Shown here: positions 9,233 to 17,191 of the stretch, piece by piece
How the letters are laid out: each line of letters begins with the position of its first letter
Numbering within the stretch: position 1 is the stretch's first letter
Origin: Streptomyces fodineus
Lineage (GTDB): Bacteria; Actinomycetota; Actinomycetes; Streptomycetales; Streptomycetaceae
NCBI RefSeq assembly: GCF_001735805.1
Contig: NZ_CP017248.1
Coordinates: 3,038,001 to 3,102,000 of the forward strand
Direction: 5' to 3'
DNA: 64,000 nucleotides
Notes under the pieces: generated by a model
Told to the model about the DNA's origin: nothing
The model's database searches: none
The model's input: the letters and a program-made list of their open reading frames with translations, nothing else
Made by a program: the position numbers and the translations under genes

Positions 9233-9949
9233 TCACTTCACGTGCTTGTGGGACGCACCGAGGGCACGTCCCCGGGAGGAGTGGGCGGGGACCGGCGTGG
9301 CAGTGACGGTCCGGGAGACGGTCCCGGTACCGGACGTGGCGGCGGGGGCGGGGCCGGGGGCGGTCGAGGCTGCCCGGCGGCCGGCCGGGGCAGGGGTCTG
9401 CCGCGCCGTGGGACGGGAGTTGTCGTGCGACGCGGCGGCGTGCGCGCTGCCGGACGGGGAGTCGGGGGCGCTCAAGCCGGGCGCGGCCCCGTGCGTGGTG
9501 TCCGGCTGCGGGACGAACGGGGCGCTGACGCTGGGGCCGCCCAGCAGCGTGCCGGCCAGCAGGGCGACGTAGCCGCCGGCGGGGATCAGCAGCAGCCGGG
9601 CGGCACGCAGCACGTGGCGCTGACGTCGGCCCGAGGAGTCCACGAAGACGGGCCGCGCCGGATCGTGCCCCGGCGTCTTCGGGGCCGGCTCCGGTTCCGG
9701 TTCCGGCACGAAAGGGATGGCCTGGGTCTCCGAAGCCGGCATGGTGAGGACGTCGCCGCGGGCGGTGTCCCACGCCGTCGGGTGCGGCTGCGTCCCCTGC
9801 GCGAGCGGCGCCGGGTCCCAGGTCAGCGTGGCCGTGTCGCCGCCGTACCCGTCATGGCCGTACGCATACGCGTACCCGGCGCCGCCGTACGGATCCTCGC
9901 CGTACGGCGGCTCGCCGTACGGTCCGCCGTTGCCGTTCGTCCACTGCAC
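9233..9949 (-). CDS. Single-pass membrane protein upstream of the deacetylase-GT2 gene (MatA-position)
   Basis: This 238-residue protein of low complexity begins with a Gly/Tyr/Pro-rich tail (repeated PYGE and YAYG motifs), then has a Glu/Pro run and a basic patch before one membrane helix near RLLLIPAGGYVALLAGTLL. After the helix comes an extracellular Ala/Pro/Ser/Thr-rich region ending in a basic tail. No enzyme domain is visible. The GTG at 9949 is preferred for a GGGGA upstream. Its stop overlaps or lies just before the next gene, so the two are translationally linked. Position and pairing recall MatA next to MatB, but I see no sequence feature that proves homology. Confidence 0.7.
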   Translation of the reverse strand: MQWTNGNGGPYGEPPYGEDPYGGAGYAYAYGHDGYGGDTATLTWDPAPLAQGTQPHPTAWDTARGDVLTMPASETQAIPFVPEPEPEPAPKTPGHDPARPVFVDSSGRRQRHVLRAARLLLIPAGGYVALLAGTLLGGPSVSAPFVPQPDTTHGAAPGLSAPDSPSGSAHAAASHDNSRPTARQTPAPAGRRAASTAPGPAPAATSGTGTVSRTVTATPVPAHSSRGRALGASHKHVK

Positions 9950-10037
9950 GAGTCGTGTCCCCTGTCCCGGCCGGCCGAGGCGGCCGTCCGCATGGACAGA
10001 GCGCGGCGGGCCGAAACTGTTACACCTCACTCACAAC

Positions 10038-10496
10038 TCACGCCTCGTACAGCCACTTCACTACCGCATCCCCGCATTGGGCCGTATGCACGTAAAACGC
10101 CCGCAGTTCCCGGTGCGCCACCGCGAAGGCGCCCCACATCTCGGGCTCCGCGGTCGCGCCGCCGTAGCGCGGCAGCAGTTCATCGCGGGCGCGGTCCCAC
10201 AGCGCGTCGAAGTCGGCCGCCGCGAGGAACCCGGCCACCCCGCGCGCCTGGGCCGCCGTCAGCACCAGCAGCGGCGGCCTGTGCCGGTCGGCGCGGAACA
10301 CCGGCCGGCCGCCGAGCACCACCTGGGTCGGGGGCCGGTCCCCCGGGCCGGGCGGGGAGGCACCGGCGTAGATGCGCTCCTGGTCCCGGCAGCGCCGGAG
10401 AGTCTCCGCGTCGCCCTCGAAAAGCCGTTCCAGCCAGGTCGCGCTGTTGCGCAGCGCCGGGGACGGCACCGCGCGCAGACGGAGGTACGCACTCAT
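10038..10496 (-). CDS. DUF1877 family protein
   Basis: The 152-residue protein is soluble and has the DUF1877 (YfbM-like) layout. An opening MSAYLRLRAVP leads to WLERLFEGD, a central PPLLVLTAAQARGVAGFLA, and a helical end VAHRELRAFYVHTAQCGDAVVKWLYE. Family members are single-domain proteins of unknown biochemical role. The ATG at 10496 is the family-typical start, although no clear ribosome site precedes it and longer reading frames exist upstream. It lies 88 bases upstream of the envelope operon on the same strand and may or may not be co-transcribed. Confidence 0.8.
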   Translation of the reverse strand: MSAYLRLRAVPSPALRNSATWLERLFEGDAETLRRCRDQERIYAGASPPGPGDRPPTQVVLGGRPVFRADRHRPPLLVLTAAQARGVAGFLAAADFDALWDRARDELLPRYGGATAEPEMWGAFAVAHRELRAFYVHTAQCGDAVVKWLYEA

Positions 10497-10591
10497 GCCA
10501 GAAGGAGCGCACGGGAGCGCCTGGGCATCACCCGGGGCGGACGGAACGGGGGGTGCGGATCGGACACCGCAGGTCCGACGGGGGTGCGGGA

Positions 10592-10681
10592 GGCCGGGAC
10601 CCCGTTCAGTGGTCGGGGTCCCGGCCGTCGCGTCTCTCTGCGTGCCGCCCGCGGGGGGAGACACGAACGGCACGCAGAGAG
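10592..10681. other. Two consecutive perfect hairpins in a 500-base gene-free region
   Basis: Between the DUF1877 gene and the sigma factor (10497-10996) I see no convincing gene. The region holds a 13-base perfect inverted repeat (GGCCGGGACCCCG at 10592-10604 with 10614-10626, nine-base loop). Eight bases later comes a 14-base perfect inverted repeat (CTCTCTGCGTGCCG at 10634-10647 with 10668-10681, 20-base loop). Neither has a T-tract. They lie in the 5' region of both divergent genes, so they are not simple end-of-operon terminators; a small RNA or an attenuator is possible. A separated pair GAAACGTCAC (10776-10785) and GTGACGTTTC (10891-10900) lies closer to the sigma gene. Confidence 0.6.
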
Positions 10682-10996
10682 GTCCGGGGGCGGGCTGCGG
10701 CACCTGCGTCGACGAGCGGTCGCCCTGGGCCTGCCCGGTACCGAACCCGGCATCCCCCCAGCGCACGGGCCGCGCGAAACGTCACCCGGCCCGCGACGGC
10801 ACCGCGCCGGTCACGCTCCGTCGCACGCCCGGCCGATCCGGCGACCGAGCGCCTGGGACCAGCGAGAACGTGAGGGACCCCTGGTGCGTTGTGACGTTTC
10901 TGTGACGGCGGACGCTGCCCATCATGGGCCGTCGATGCGACCGGAGCGCGGCGGACGGCAAGGAATCGCAATGGACCGGTGCGAACGAGGACGATC

Positions 10997-11629
10997 TTGG
11001 GCCAGGTACGGCAACCCCGGCGCGTGCAGGCGCGCGACGGGGAACTGGGTGCGGCGGTCGCACGGGCCCAGGACGGCGACGAGACCGCTTTCGCGATCGC
11101 TTATCGGATCGTCCAGCCGGGCCTGCTCGGCTATCTGCGGGGCATCGTCGGCGACGACGCGGAGGACGTGGCGTCCGACGCCTGGCTGGAGATATCCCGC
11201 GACTTCGGGCGCTTCAAGGGCGACGGCGCGGGTTTTCGCGGCTGGACCGCGACCATCGCCCGGCACCGGGCGCTGGACCATCTGCGCCGCCAGCGCGTAC
11301 GACCCCGGGCGGGAGGGACCGAACAGGACGTACTGGACCTGCCCGGTCCGCACAGCACCCATGAACAGGCACTGGAGTCCCTCTCCACCAGGCGGGCCCT
11401 GGAGCTGGTCCGCGCCCTGCCCCGCGACCAGGCCGAGGCCGTGCTCCTGCGGGTCGTCGTCGGCCTGGACGGTCCCGCCGCCGCACGCGTCCTCGACAAG
11501 CGCCCGGGAGCGGTGCGTACAGCCGCCCACCGGGGCCTGAAACGCCTCGGCCGCCAATTGGGCCTCGACGGCGAGGCGGAGGAAGGTGTGACGGATGGGG
11601 CTTACCGCACGCTGGGGGAGTCGACATGA
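10997..11629 (+). CDS. ECF-type RNA polymerase sigma factor
   Basis: This sigma-70 family protein of about 210 residues has region 2 (AIAYRIVQPGLLGYLRGIVGDDAEDVASDAWLEI, then FRGWTATIARHRALDHLR) and region 4 (RALPRDQAEAVLLRVVVGLDGPAAARVLDKRPGAVRTAAHRGLKRL). There is no region 1 or 3, which fits an ECF or group IV factor. I start it at the TTG at 10997 because GAGG lies six bases before it; the GTG at 10979 is an alternative in the same frame. It overlaps a short downstream reading frame by four bases and is followed by a membrane protein, the usual arrangement for a sigma factor and its regulator. Confidence 0.88.
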   Translation: MGQVRQPRRVQARDGELGAAVARAQDGDETAFAIAYRIVQPGLLGYLRGIVGDDAEDVASDAWLEISRDFGRFKGDGAGFRGWTATIARHRALDHLRRQRVRPRAGGTEQDVLDLPGPHSTHEQALESLSTRRALELVRALPRDQAEAVLLRVVVGLDGPAAARVLDKRPGAVRTAAHRGLKRLGRQLGLDGEAEEGVTDGAYRTLGEST

Positions 11630-11697
11630 ACGACGACGGCGGCGGGCCGTGCGGACGGACAGCCCGGCCCGGCAGGCCGAGCGAAGAGAATCTGTGA
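11626..11697 (+). CDS. Possible 23-residue coupled peptide
   Basis: An ATG overlaps the sigma factor stop in the ATGA arrangement and opens a 23-codon frame ending in SEENL before a TGA, 19 bases ahead of the next gene. Such coupling can carry ribosomes to the next gene, or it may be chance. No homology is recognised. Confidence 0.25.
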   Translation: MNDDGGGPCGRTARPGRPSEENL

Positions 11698-11716
11698 GAC
11701 AGGAACGGAAGCGGAC

Positions 11717-12532
11717 ATGGGTGAAGAGCTGAGCGGCGGCGGAGTTCCGAGCCGTCGGCGTGAGCCTGGCAGCGCCCTGTCCGACCCTTGGTACGTGCGT
11801 GACGGCGCCGCGCTGGAAACGGTCCTGGCCGCCGCCATCCGTACGGATGGCCTCGACCCCCAGGCCGAGCAGCGGGCCGTGGCCGCCTTCCGGGTCGCCC
11901 GCGACACGGGCGCGCACCGCGCACGTACCCGGCGCCGGGACGATTGGCGTCTCCCCGAGGAGCGGCGTGCCCGGCGCCCTGTGAAGATCACGTTCGGTGT
12001 GGCGGTCGCCAGCCTCACCCTGGGGGGTGTCGCCGTCGCGGCCATCGGTTCCGCCCGCTCGGCATGGGACGGTGCCGGTGGCGGCCGGGAGACCGCGCGT
12101 CCGTCAGCGGCCGCTCCCCACCGGCCGGGCGACACGGCCCCGTCGACGTCCTCCGGCGGCCCCCGACCGACGGACAGGCCGGCCTCCGCCAAGGACACCG
12201 AAGCCCACTGCCGCGCCTATGCGCACCACGTCCAGGGCCACGGCAAGGCGCTCGACGCGAAAGCGTGGCACCAGCTTGTGGCGGCGGCCGGCGGCAAGGC
12301 CGGGGTCGCCGATTACTGCTCCGAACAGCTGCGGCGGGCGACGGCCACGCCGGGCGGGCGTGCCGACACGGGCAAGTCCGGCAAAGGTGCCGCAGGCGCC
12401 GACAACGGCGCGACGGGCAGAACCGGCACGTCCGGCAAGTCCGGTGCATCCGGAAAGACCACCGGCGGCACGGGCGACACGGCCGGGAAGAGCCGGGCAG
12501 GCGGGGGCCAGAGCGGTGGGAAACACAAGTAG
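11717..12532 (+). CDS. Single-pass membrane protein, putative sigma-factor partner
   Basis: The 271-residue protein has a hydrophilic N-terminal cytoplasmic part (about 1-90), one membrane helix (ITFGVAVASLTLGGVAVAAIG), and a long extracytoplasmic part. Within the latter, residues of about 160-215 are ordered-looking with two Cys (EAHCRAY and ADYCSEQL). The last 60 residues are a Gly/Ser/Thr/Lys-rich tail with repeated GKSG. It sits just downstream of the sigma factor in what looks like one operon. That suggests an anti-sigma or signalling role, but I see no zinc-binding HxxxCxxC motif of classical ZAS anti-sigma factors. Function unproven. Confidence 0.7.
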   Translation: MGEELSGGGVPSRRREPGSALSDPWYVRDGAALETVLAAAIRTDGLDPQAEQRAVAAFRVARDTGAHRARTRRRDDWRLPEERRARRPVKITFGVAVASLTLGGVAVAAIGSARSAWDGAGGGRETARPSAAAPHRPGDTAPSTSSGGPRPTDRPASAKDTEAHCRAYAHHVQGHGKALDAKAWHQLVAAAGGKAGVADYCSEQLRRATATPGGRADTGKSGKGAAGADNGATGRTGTSGKSGASGKTTGGTGDTAGKSRAGGGQSGGKHK

Positions 12533-12595
12533 ACAAGTGACCCTCAGCCGTGGCCCGTTCGGGACCGCATGGGGTTCTGTCGTGGGCGATGACCC

Positions 12596-14018
12596 TCAGG
12601 CGGCAACACCCCACCACACCGCCCACGGTACGAATCCGGCCGCGGCCAACCCGACCGGAGCCAGGCGCAGCCAGGCCGCCCCGCTCGGCGTCGGCCGTCG
12701 GCGCCGGAGTGCGGCTGCCGAGACACAGGCCGACATCACCACCGCGACGGCGAGCCCCTGCACCACCAGCCACGCGGCCGGACGGCCCCACACAACGGGC
12801 GCCGCCGCACCGTCCCCCGCCACGAAGACGGCGAGCGGGAAGGCCACCGCCGCCACGACCGCCAGCAGGCCGAGCCCGGCCAGCCAGCGCACCGGACGCA
12901 GGACCGGGCCCCGGCGCAGGGGGGCGCTCAGCGGATAGGCGCCGAAGCCGAGGAGCAGCAACGCCGGGGCGAGCCAGGCGTACCAGGCGTGTCCCGGCAG
13001 CGGGGTCGTGGCGAGCACCTGCCCGGGTACGGGGGCGGCGCTCGACTCCGGCGGATGGCCGGCGGCGACGGCCCGTACCCATGAGGTCATGGTCTGCGCA
13101 TAGCGCGGGGTCAGCTCCCCCAGCCGCTTGCCGTGGAAGAGGGGGCCGCCGATCCGGTCGAAACCGTCCGACGTGCGGTGCCCGTTGTGTGCACCGCCGG
13201 CGACGAAGCCGATGACCGCGTGCCGGTTGCCCGCACGGGTCAGGGCCTCGCGGAAGATCCGTGCGCTCTCCCGGGGCGGCACCTGCGTGTCGTGATCGCC
13301 CCACAGCGCCAGGACCGGCGTTCGGTGCAGCCGCTCGAGCACCGGCACGGGGTCGTGGTCGGCCGCGGGGAAGAGACCGGTGGCGCCCATGAATTGGGCG
13401 GTGGGTCCGGCCACGGTGCGACGGAACGCTCCGCCCACCCCCCGGTGGTGCAGATGCGTGGCGAGGTTCCAGGCCTGGGTACGCAGCGGGTCGTAGCCGG
13501 GCCCGCCGATGGTGACGACGAACGCGACGTCGGCCGAGCGCGACGCGGCCAGCGGCGCCACCCAGCCCCCCTCGCTGAAGCCCCACAGCCCGACCTGACG
13601 TGGGTTCACCCCGCTCCTCGACTGCAACAGCCGCACTCCGCGAGCGCGTCGTCGGCCAGCGGGCCGAAGTCCCGGTGGAGCAGGGAGTAGCCGGCGGTCC
13701 GCTTGTCGTAGACGAGCGTGGTGATCCCGGCCCGGGCGAACGCCTCGGCCTCCTGCCGGTACTCGTCCCGGGGCCCGGGGCCCGAGCCGCCGACGAGTAC
13801 GATGCCGGGTTCCGGCCCGGGCGCTCCGTCCCTGCTGAGGATGGTGCCGTGCAGGACGAGCCCCCGCCACCGCGGAAGGTGACCTCCTGGCGGGCCGGCC
13901 CGTCCCCGCCGGCGTACGCCATGGGCGCGGCCAGCAGGAGGAGGGCGCCGGCCAATGCCCCGGACAGGGCGGCCAGTACGGCGCGTATCGGTGCTGCGGA
14001 CCTAGCCGAGAGCAGCAC
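12596..14018 (-). pseudogene. Alpha/beta hydrolase with C-terminal membrane segments, interrupted by two frameshifts
   Basis: Read in three frames, this is one gene. A GTG start at 14018 with AAGGGGGA upstream gives a signal peptide (LAALSGALAGALLLLAAP). The frame must then shift near the C-run at 13861-13865, where LVLHGTILSRDG begins, and again near 13631-13644, where VRLLQSRSGVNP begins. The remainder is clean: nucleophile elbow GFSEGGW, acid WGDHDTQVP, His in GGAHNGH, then three or four membrane helices to 12596. Each shift is repaired by adding one base, so either sequencing error or a dying gene. It follows an ArsR-type regulator by 38 bases on the same strand and is probably its target. 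Confidence 0.8.
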
Positions 14019-14056
14019 GGCGTGCGTCCCCCTTCGTTGTCGGTCGGGCCGCTCGG

Positions 14057-14620
14057 TCAGTCGGTCTCGGGAATGCCGAGCAGCCGGACGAGCACGGTCC
14101 GTGCCTCGGGCGTGTTCCCCTGTTCCGGGGCCGAGTAGCGGTAGAGGAGCGCGATGTACTCCTCGAAGAACGCGCGGAGTTGGTCGGGGTCGACCCGGAG
14201 CGTGGCGCGCGAGAAGAGCGCCGCGTCGGCCCAGGGCCCCAGCGTGTCGCGTGCCTCCTCGAAACGCCGGGCGGAGTCGACCAGTTCGGCGAGGTTGAGC
14301 CGATGCATCTCGGTCAGCGCCTCGCGCATCTGCGCCGTCTGCCGGCTGTACGGCGGGAACCGCCGGTCCCCCGGCACCACCCGCCACCAGCGCTCCCGCC
14401 CCTTCGCCAGCTCCGGGACCTCCTCGACGAAGCCGTGCTTGGCCAGCTGCCGCAGGTGGTAGCTGACCAGCCCCGTACTCTCGCCCAACTCGCGTGCGAG
14501 CGCGGCGGAGTTGGCCGGCCCCTGCCGCAGGCATTGCTCGATCCTCTGCCGCATCGGGTGCGCGAAGGCGCGCAGCGCTTCGACATCGGTGATCTCCCGG
14601 GCGGGCGGTTGTTCGGCCAT
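14057..14620 (-). CDS. ArsR-family (HTH_20) transcriptional regulator
   Basis: The 187-residue protein has an N-terminal winged helix (VEALRAFAHPMRQRIEQCLRQGPANSAALARELGESTGLVSYHLRQLAKHGFVEE), typical of ArsR/HTH_20 regulators. A helical C-terminal region (MREALTEMHRLNLAELVDSARRF) probably dimerises or senses a ligand. There are no Cys metal sites, so a non-metal signal is likely. No ribosome site is visible before the ATG at 14620. An ATAGCC -10-like element ends seven bases upstream, which suggests a leaderless mRNA. It heads an operon with the frameshifted hydrolase and is divergent from the SRPBCC gene, with repeated palindromes between. Confidence 0.87.
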   Translation of the reverse strand: MAEQPPAREITDVEALRAFAHPMRQRIEQCLRQGPANSAALARELGESTGLVSYHLRQLAKHGFVEEVPELAKGRERWWRVVPGDRRFPPYSRQTAQMREALTEMHRLNLAELVDSARRFEEARDTLGPWADAALFSRATLRVDPDQLRAFFEEYIALLYRYSAPEQGNTPEARTVLVRLLGIPETD

Positions 14621-14635
14621 GCCGGCAGGCTATGA

Positions 14636-14669
14636 GTTGCAAAGGATGTTTGCAAGGCATCTTTGCAAG
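14636..14669. promoter_or_regulatory. Candidate ArsR-family operator: three TTGCAA palindromes at 13-base period
   Basis: The palindromic hexamer TTGCAA occurs at 14637, 14650 and 14663, exactly 13 bases apart, just upstream of the ArsR-type start. The outer copies also form an inverted repeat (TTGCAAAG ... CTTTGCAA). The array covers the expected promoter and is the best candidate for autoregulation and possibly for control of the divergent gene. Confidence 0.6.
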
Positions 14670-14747
14670 TAGTGTTCGTCCCGCCTCCTGCGGGCGCACA
14701 CTGTAAGCAGAAGGCCAGGCGTCATGAGCTGCACGCGGAGGTGAGCC

Positions 14748-15173
14748 ATGAGCACCCTCGAGCTACACGTCGACATCGGGGTTCCGGTCGACACGGCCTG
14801 GGAGACCCTTCACCGGGTGGAGAACTATCCGCGCTTCGTGGAAGGAGTGCGGGGCGCGCGTACGGAGGCGGGAGGCCGAGCGCACCTGGACGTCGAGGCA
14901 GGTGGCCGGGCCCGGGAGGTCGAGGCCGAGCTCACCGACCGCGGCGAGCACGTGATGGAGTGGCTCACCACGGGCGACCCCGCGATGACCGGATCCTTCT
15001 CGGTCCAGCCGATCGACCGCGATCACACCCGGATCCAGGCACGGCTGGAGTACGACCCCGCCACCGTCCGGGACATTTTCGGCGGGCCGAAGGGGTTCGC
15101 GCAGACGAACGCCATCGAACGGCTCGTCCGCAGCGATCTGGAGCACTTCAAGGAGTACCTGGAACGCGGGTGA
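14748..15173 (+). CDS. SRPBCC-family (polyketide cyclase-like) protein
   Basis: The 141-residue protein is a single SRPBCC (START-like) domain. It begins with the typical strand-helix MSTLELHVDIGVPVDTAWETLHRVENYPRF, has a central antiparallel sheet (MEWLTTGDPAMTGSFSVQPI) and ends in the long C-terminal helix (IERLVRSDLEHFKEYLER). The fold makes a hydrophobic cavity for lipids or polyketide-like ligands; many Streptomyces members have no known substrate. A good GGAGG lies before the ATG at 14748. It is divergent from the ArsR gene across the TTGCAA array. Confidence 0.85.
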   Translation: MSTLELHVDIGVPVDTAWETLHRVENYPRFVEGVRGARTEAGGRAHLDVEAGGRAREVEAELTDRGEHVMEWLTTGDPAMTGSFSVQPIDRDHTRIQARLEYDPATVRDIFGGPKGFAQTNAIERLVRSDLEHFKEYLERG

Positions 15174-15207
15174 GCGGCGGGAACACGTCCGGCGGCCGGT
15201 ACGGCGG

Positions 15208-15477
15208 TCAGGTCTCGATCACGGCAGCGCAGTCCGGGCAGACCACGGATGCGTATTCCTCCGGGTACCAGGGCGCTCCGGGGTGGTCGGAGGGGTCCCA
15301 GCCGGACGTCTCCATGGCGAAGGTGTCCTTGCCGCACAGGGTCCGCGGTCCCGCTCTCGTGCGCGACCCCGGGGCCATGGGTGCCGCGTGCACTGTGCGG
15401 ACACGCCGTTCCCCCGATCCCGCCGAGGGGCGCGTCGCGGCCGGTCTGTCGAGTTCGTAGACGACGATCTCGCTCAT
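15208..15477 (-). CDS. Small hypothetical protein with a possible Cys3-type metal site
   Basis: This protein of 89 residues has no family I recognise. It starts MSEIVVYELDRPAAT and carries LCGKDTF in the middle and VVCPDCAAVIE at the end. A single Cys plus a CxxC could bind zinc, and the Trp/Tyr-rich segment between (SGWDPSDHPGAPWYPEEY) looks conserved-type rather than random. The start is an ATG at 15477. It is divergent from the methyltransferase gene with only 46 bases between. Confidence 0.6.
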   Translation of the reverse strand: MSEIVVYELDRPAATRPSAGSGERRVRTVHAAPMAPGSRTRAGPRTLCGKDTFAMETSGWDPSDHPGAPWYPEEYASVVCPDCAAVIET

Positions 15478-15523
15478 GTCTCAACCGTAGGCGCTCGCGC
15501 GGCCGGACGGCCCGTGTCCAGGT

Positions 15524-16204
15524 GTGGTGAAACTGCCCGTGGCCTCCTGCGTACCCGGAGAACCGGACGATCTCGTACAGGCCCTCACAGCCGCCGGGAT
15601 CAGGGACGAGCGGCTGCTGGAGGCCGTACGGACGACGCCCCGCGCCGCATTCGTCCCGGCCGGTGAGCCGGCTGCCGCCTACCTGGACGTACCCGTCGCG
15701 ATCGGGCAGGGGCAGGTCACCACGCAGCCCTCGCTGTCCGCCCTGATGATCGAGGGCCTCGACCTGCGCGGGAGCGAGCACGTCCTGGAGGTCGGCACGG
15801 GCCTCGGCTTCCAGACCGCTCTGCTCGCCCGGCTGGCCGCGGACGTGGTCAGCATCGAGATACGGCCGGACATAGCACGCCAGGCACACATGAACCTCGC
15901 ACGTCAGGGCGTGCGGAACGTGGAACTGCGGGTCGGCGACGGCAGCGGCGGTGTGCCGGACCGTGCTCCGTACGACGCCGTCCTCGTGTCGGCCGCCTTC
16001 CCGGAGGTGCCCGAGCCGCTGATCGCACAGACCGTACCGCGCGGCCGTCTGGTGCAGCCGATAGGGCCGGGCGGCCAGGAGGAGGTGGTGTGCTTCGAGC
16101 GCACCGCATCGGGCCTGGCGCGGCTGCGGGTGCTGACCGGGGCCTGCTTCGTCCGTCTGCAGGGACGATACGGCTTCCCGCCGGACGAGGCGGAGCCGCC
16201 TTGA
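15524..16204 (+). CDS. Protein-L-isoaspartate O-methyltransferase family protein
   Basis: The 226-residue protein is a PCMT-type SAM-dependent methyltransferase. The N-terminal part shows the family block PRAAFVPAGEPAAAYLDVPVAIGQGQVTTQPS, followed by the SAM-binding glycine motif VLEVGTGLGFQTALLARL and the acidic loop VVSIEIRPD. The order of motifs and the QGQVTTQP region fit isoaspartyl repair methyltransferases, which repair aged Asp/Asn sites. Streptomyces also encodes paralogues with altered substrates. Two adjacent GTG codons (15524 and 15527) could start it, and there is no clear ribosome site, so leaderless translation is likely. Confidence 0.85.
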   Translation: MVKLPVASCVPGEPDDLVQALTAAGIRDERLLEAVRTTPRAAFVPAGEPAAAYLDVPVAIGQGQVTTQPSLSALMIEGLDLRGSEHVLEVGTGLGFQTALLARLAADVVSIEIRPDIARQAHMNLARQGVRNVELRVGDGSGGVPDRAPYDAVLVSAAFPEVPEPLIAQTVPRGRLVQPIGPGGQEEVVCFERTASGLARLRVLTGACFVRLQGRYGFPPDEAEPP

Positions 16205-16253
16205 GGCGCTGCCGGGGAGAAGTACGTCTTCGGGCCCGCGCCCAGCGGTGCTG

Positions 16254-17000
16254 CTATGCGTCCGCGACGCGTACGACCGCCAGCGTGATGTTGTCGGGGC
16301 CGCCCTCCGCGATGGCGGCCTTCCACAGCTCGAAGGCCGCCCGGCCGTCGTCGTGCTCCCGCATCACCTCGTCGAGCACCTCCTGCGGCACGGGATCGGT
16401 CAGACCGTCGGTGCAGATGAGGTACCGGTCGCCGAAGGACACGGGCTCGGCCGTCACATGGGGACGGACGGCACGGTAGGCGGGGCTGCCGCCCAGGCAC
16501 TGGGTGACGATGGACGTGGTGCGCCGCCCCGGTTCGAGTGGGGGGCTGTCGTCGACGCTCAGCCGGCGCAGCCCGTCGGGGGAAGCCGCGAAGACCCGGC
16601 TGTCGCCCACGTTGAACACCAGCAGCGAACCGGGCTGCACGACGACGCCGGCGATCGTCGTACCCATGGTGGTGAGGCCGCTTCTCTCGTCGTCGCCGGC
16701 GGCGTACACCGCGCGGTTGCAGGCGTTCACGGCGTCGCGGACGGCGTCCTCGCTGCTCAGGGCGGGGCCGATGGACGCGATCCGGCGGACGACCAGGGAG
16801 CTGGCCACATCGCCGCCGGGATGCCCGCCGAGGCCGTCGGCGACGGCGACGGCAAGGGGCGTGCCGAGCGGGAAGAGCAGCGTCTGCGGACTCTCGGTCG
16901 CTGTGGCGCACAGGGTCCACGGGCCGGCCACCAGGCTGTCCTCGTTCCGTTCGCGAAGCAGCCCGGGATGACTCAGCGCGCTCACCGCCACGTACCGCAT
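16254..17000 (-). CDS. PP2C-family serine/threonine protein phosphatase
   Basis: The 248-residue protein is a compact PP2C domain of the PstP/Stp type. The metal-binding acidic residues appear in RERNEDSL, VADGLGGHPGGD and CTDGLTD, and GGPDNIT ends the domain. GTTIAGVVV and FNVGDSRVF are the expected core strands. I start it at the ATG at 17000, which gives the family-typical N-terminus MRYVAVSALSHPGLLRERNEDS; upstream codons in the same frame read as non-coding. Such enzymes reverse Hanks-type kinase phosphorylation; no kinase is nearby. The 190 bases upstream hold no gene. Confidence 0.9.
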   Translation of the reverse strand: MRYVAVSALSHPGLLRERNEDSLVAGPWTLCATATESPQTLLFPLGTPLAVAVADGLGGHPGGDVASSLVVRRIASIGPALSSEDAVRDAVNACNRAVYAAGDDERSGLTTMGTTIAGVVVQPGSLLVFNVGDSRVFAASPDGLRRLSVDDSPPLEPGRRTTSIVTQCLGGSPAYRAVRPHVTAEPVSFGDRYLICTDGLTDPVPQEVLDEVMREHDDGRAAFELWKAAIAEGGPDNITLAVVRVADA

Positions 17001-17191
17001 GGAACGCCACCGCCTTCCGGTACGGGCCACAGCGTCAGCCGACCCGCTGCGCGCGCAACGACACGCCCCTGACCAGCGGGAACGGCGAAGTACGGACCGC
17101 CTCGTGAAAGCCGACGACCACGGCCGGCCGCCGGTCGCCGCCGTATGGCTCAAGCGTAGGCGCTCCTCGGGCGGCCGACCGGGGCCGGTAC

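Noticed and set aside
10776..10900. Separated inverted pair GAAACGTCAC / GTGACGTTTC as inverted ends of an element
   Set aside because: Only ten bases long, about 105 bases apart, with no gene between; at most a pair of regulator sites.
12015..14699. An 894-codon minus-strand frame covering the sigma partner, hydrolase and ArsR genes
   Set aside because: It is a shadow frame across three genes; only a short piece of it is the true N-terminus of the hydrolase.
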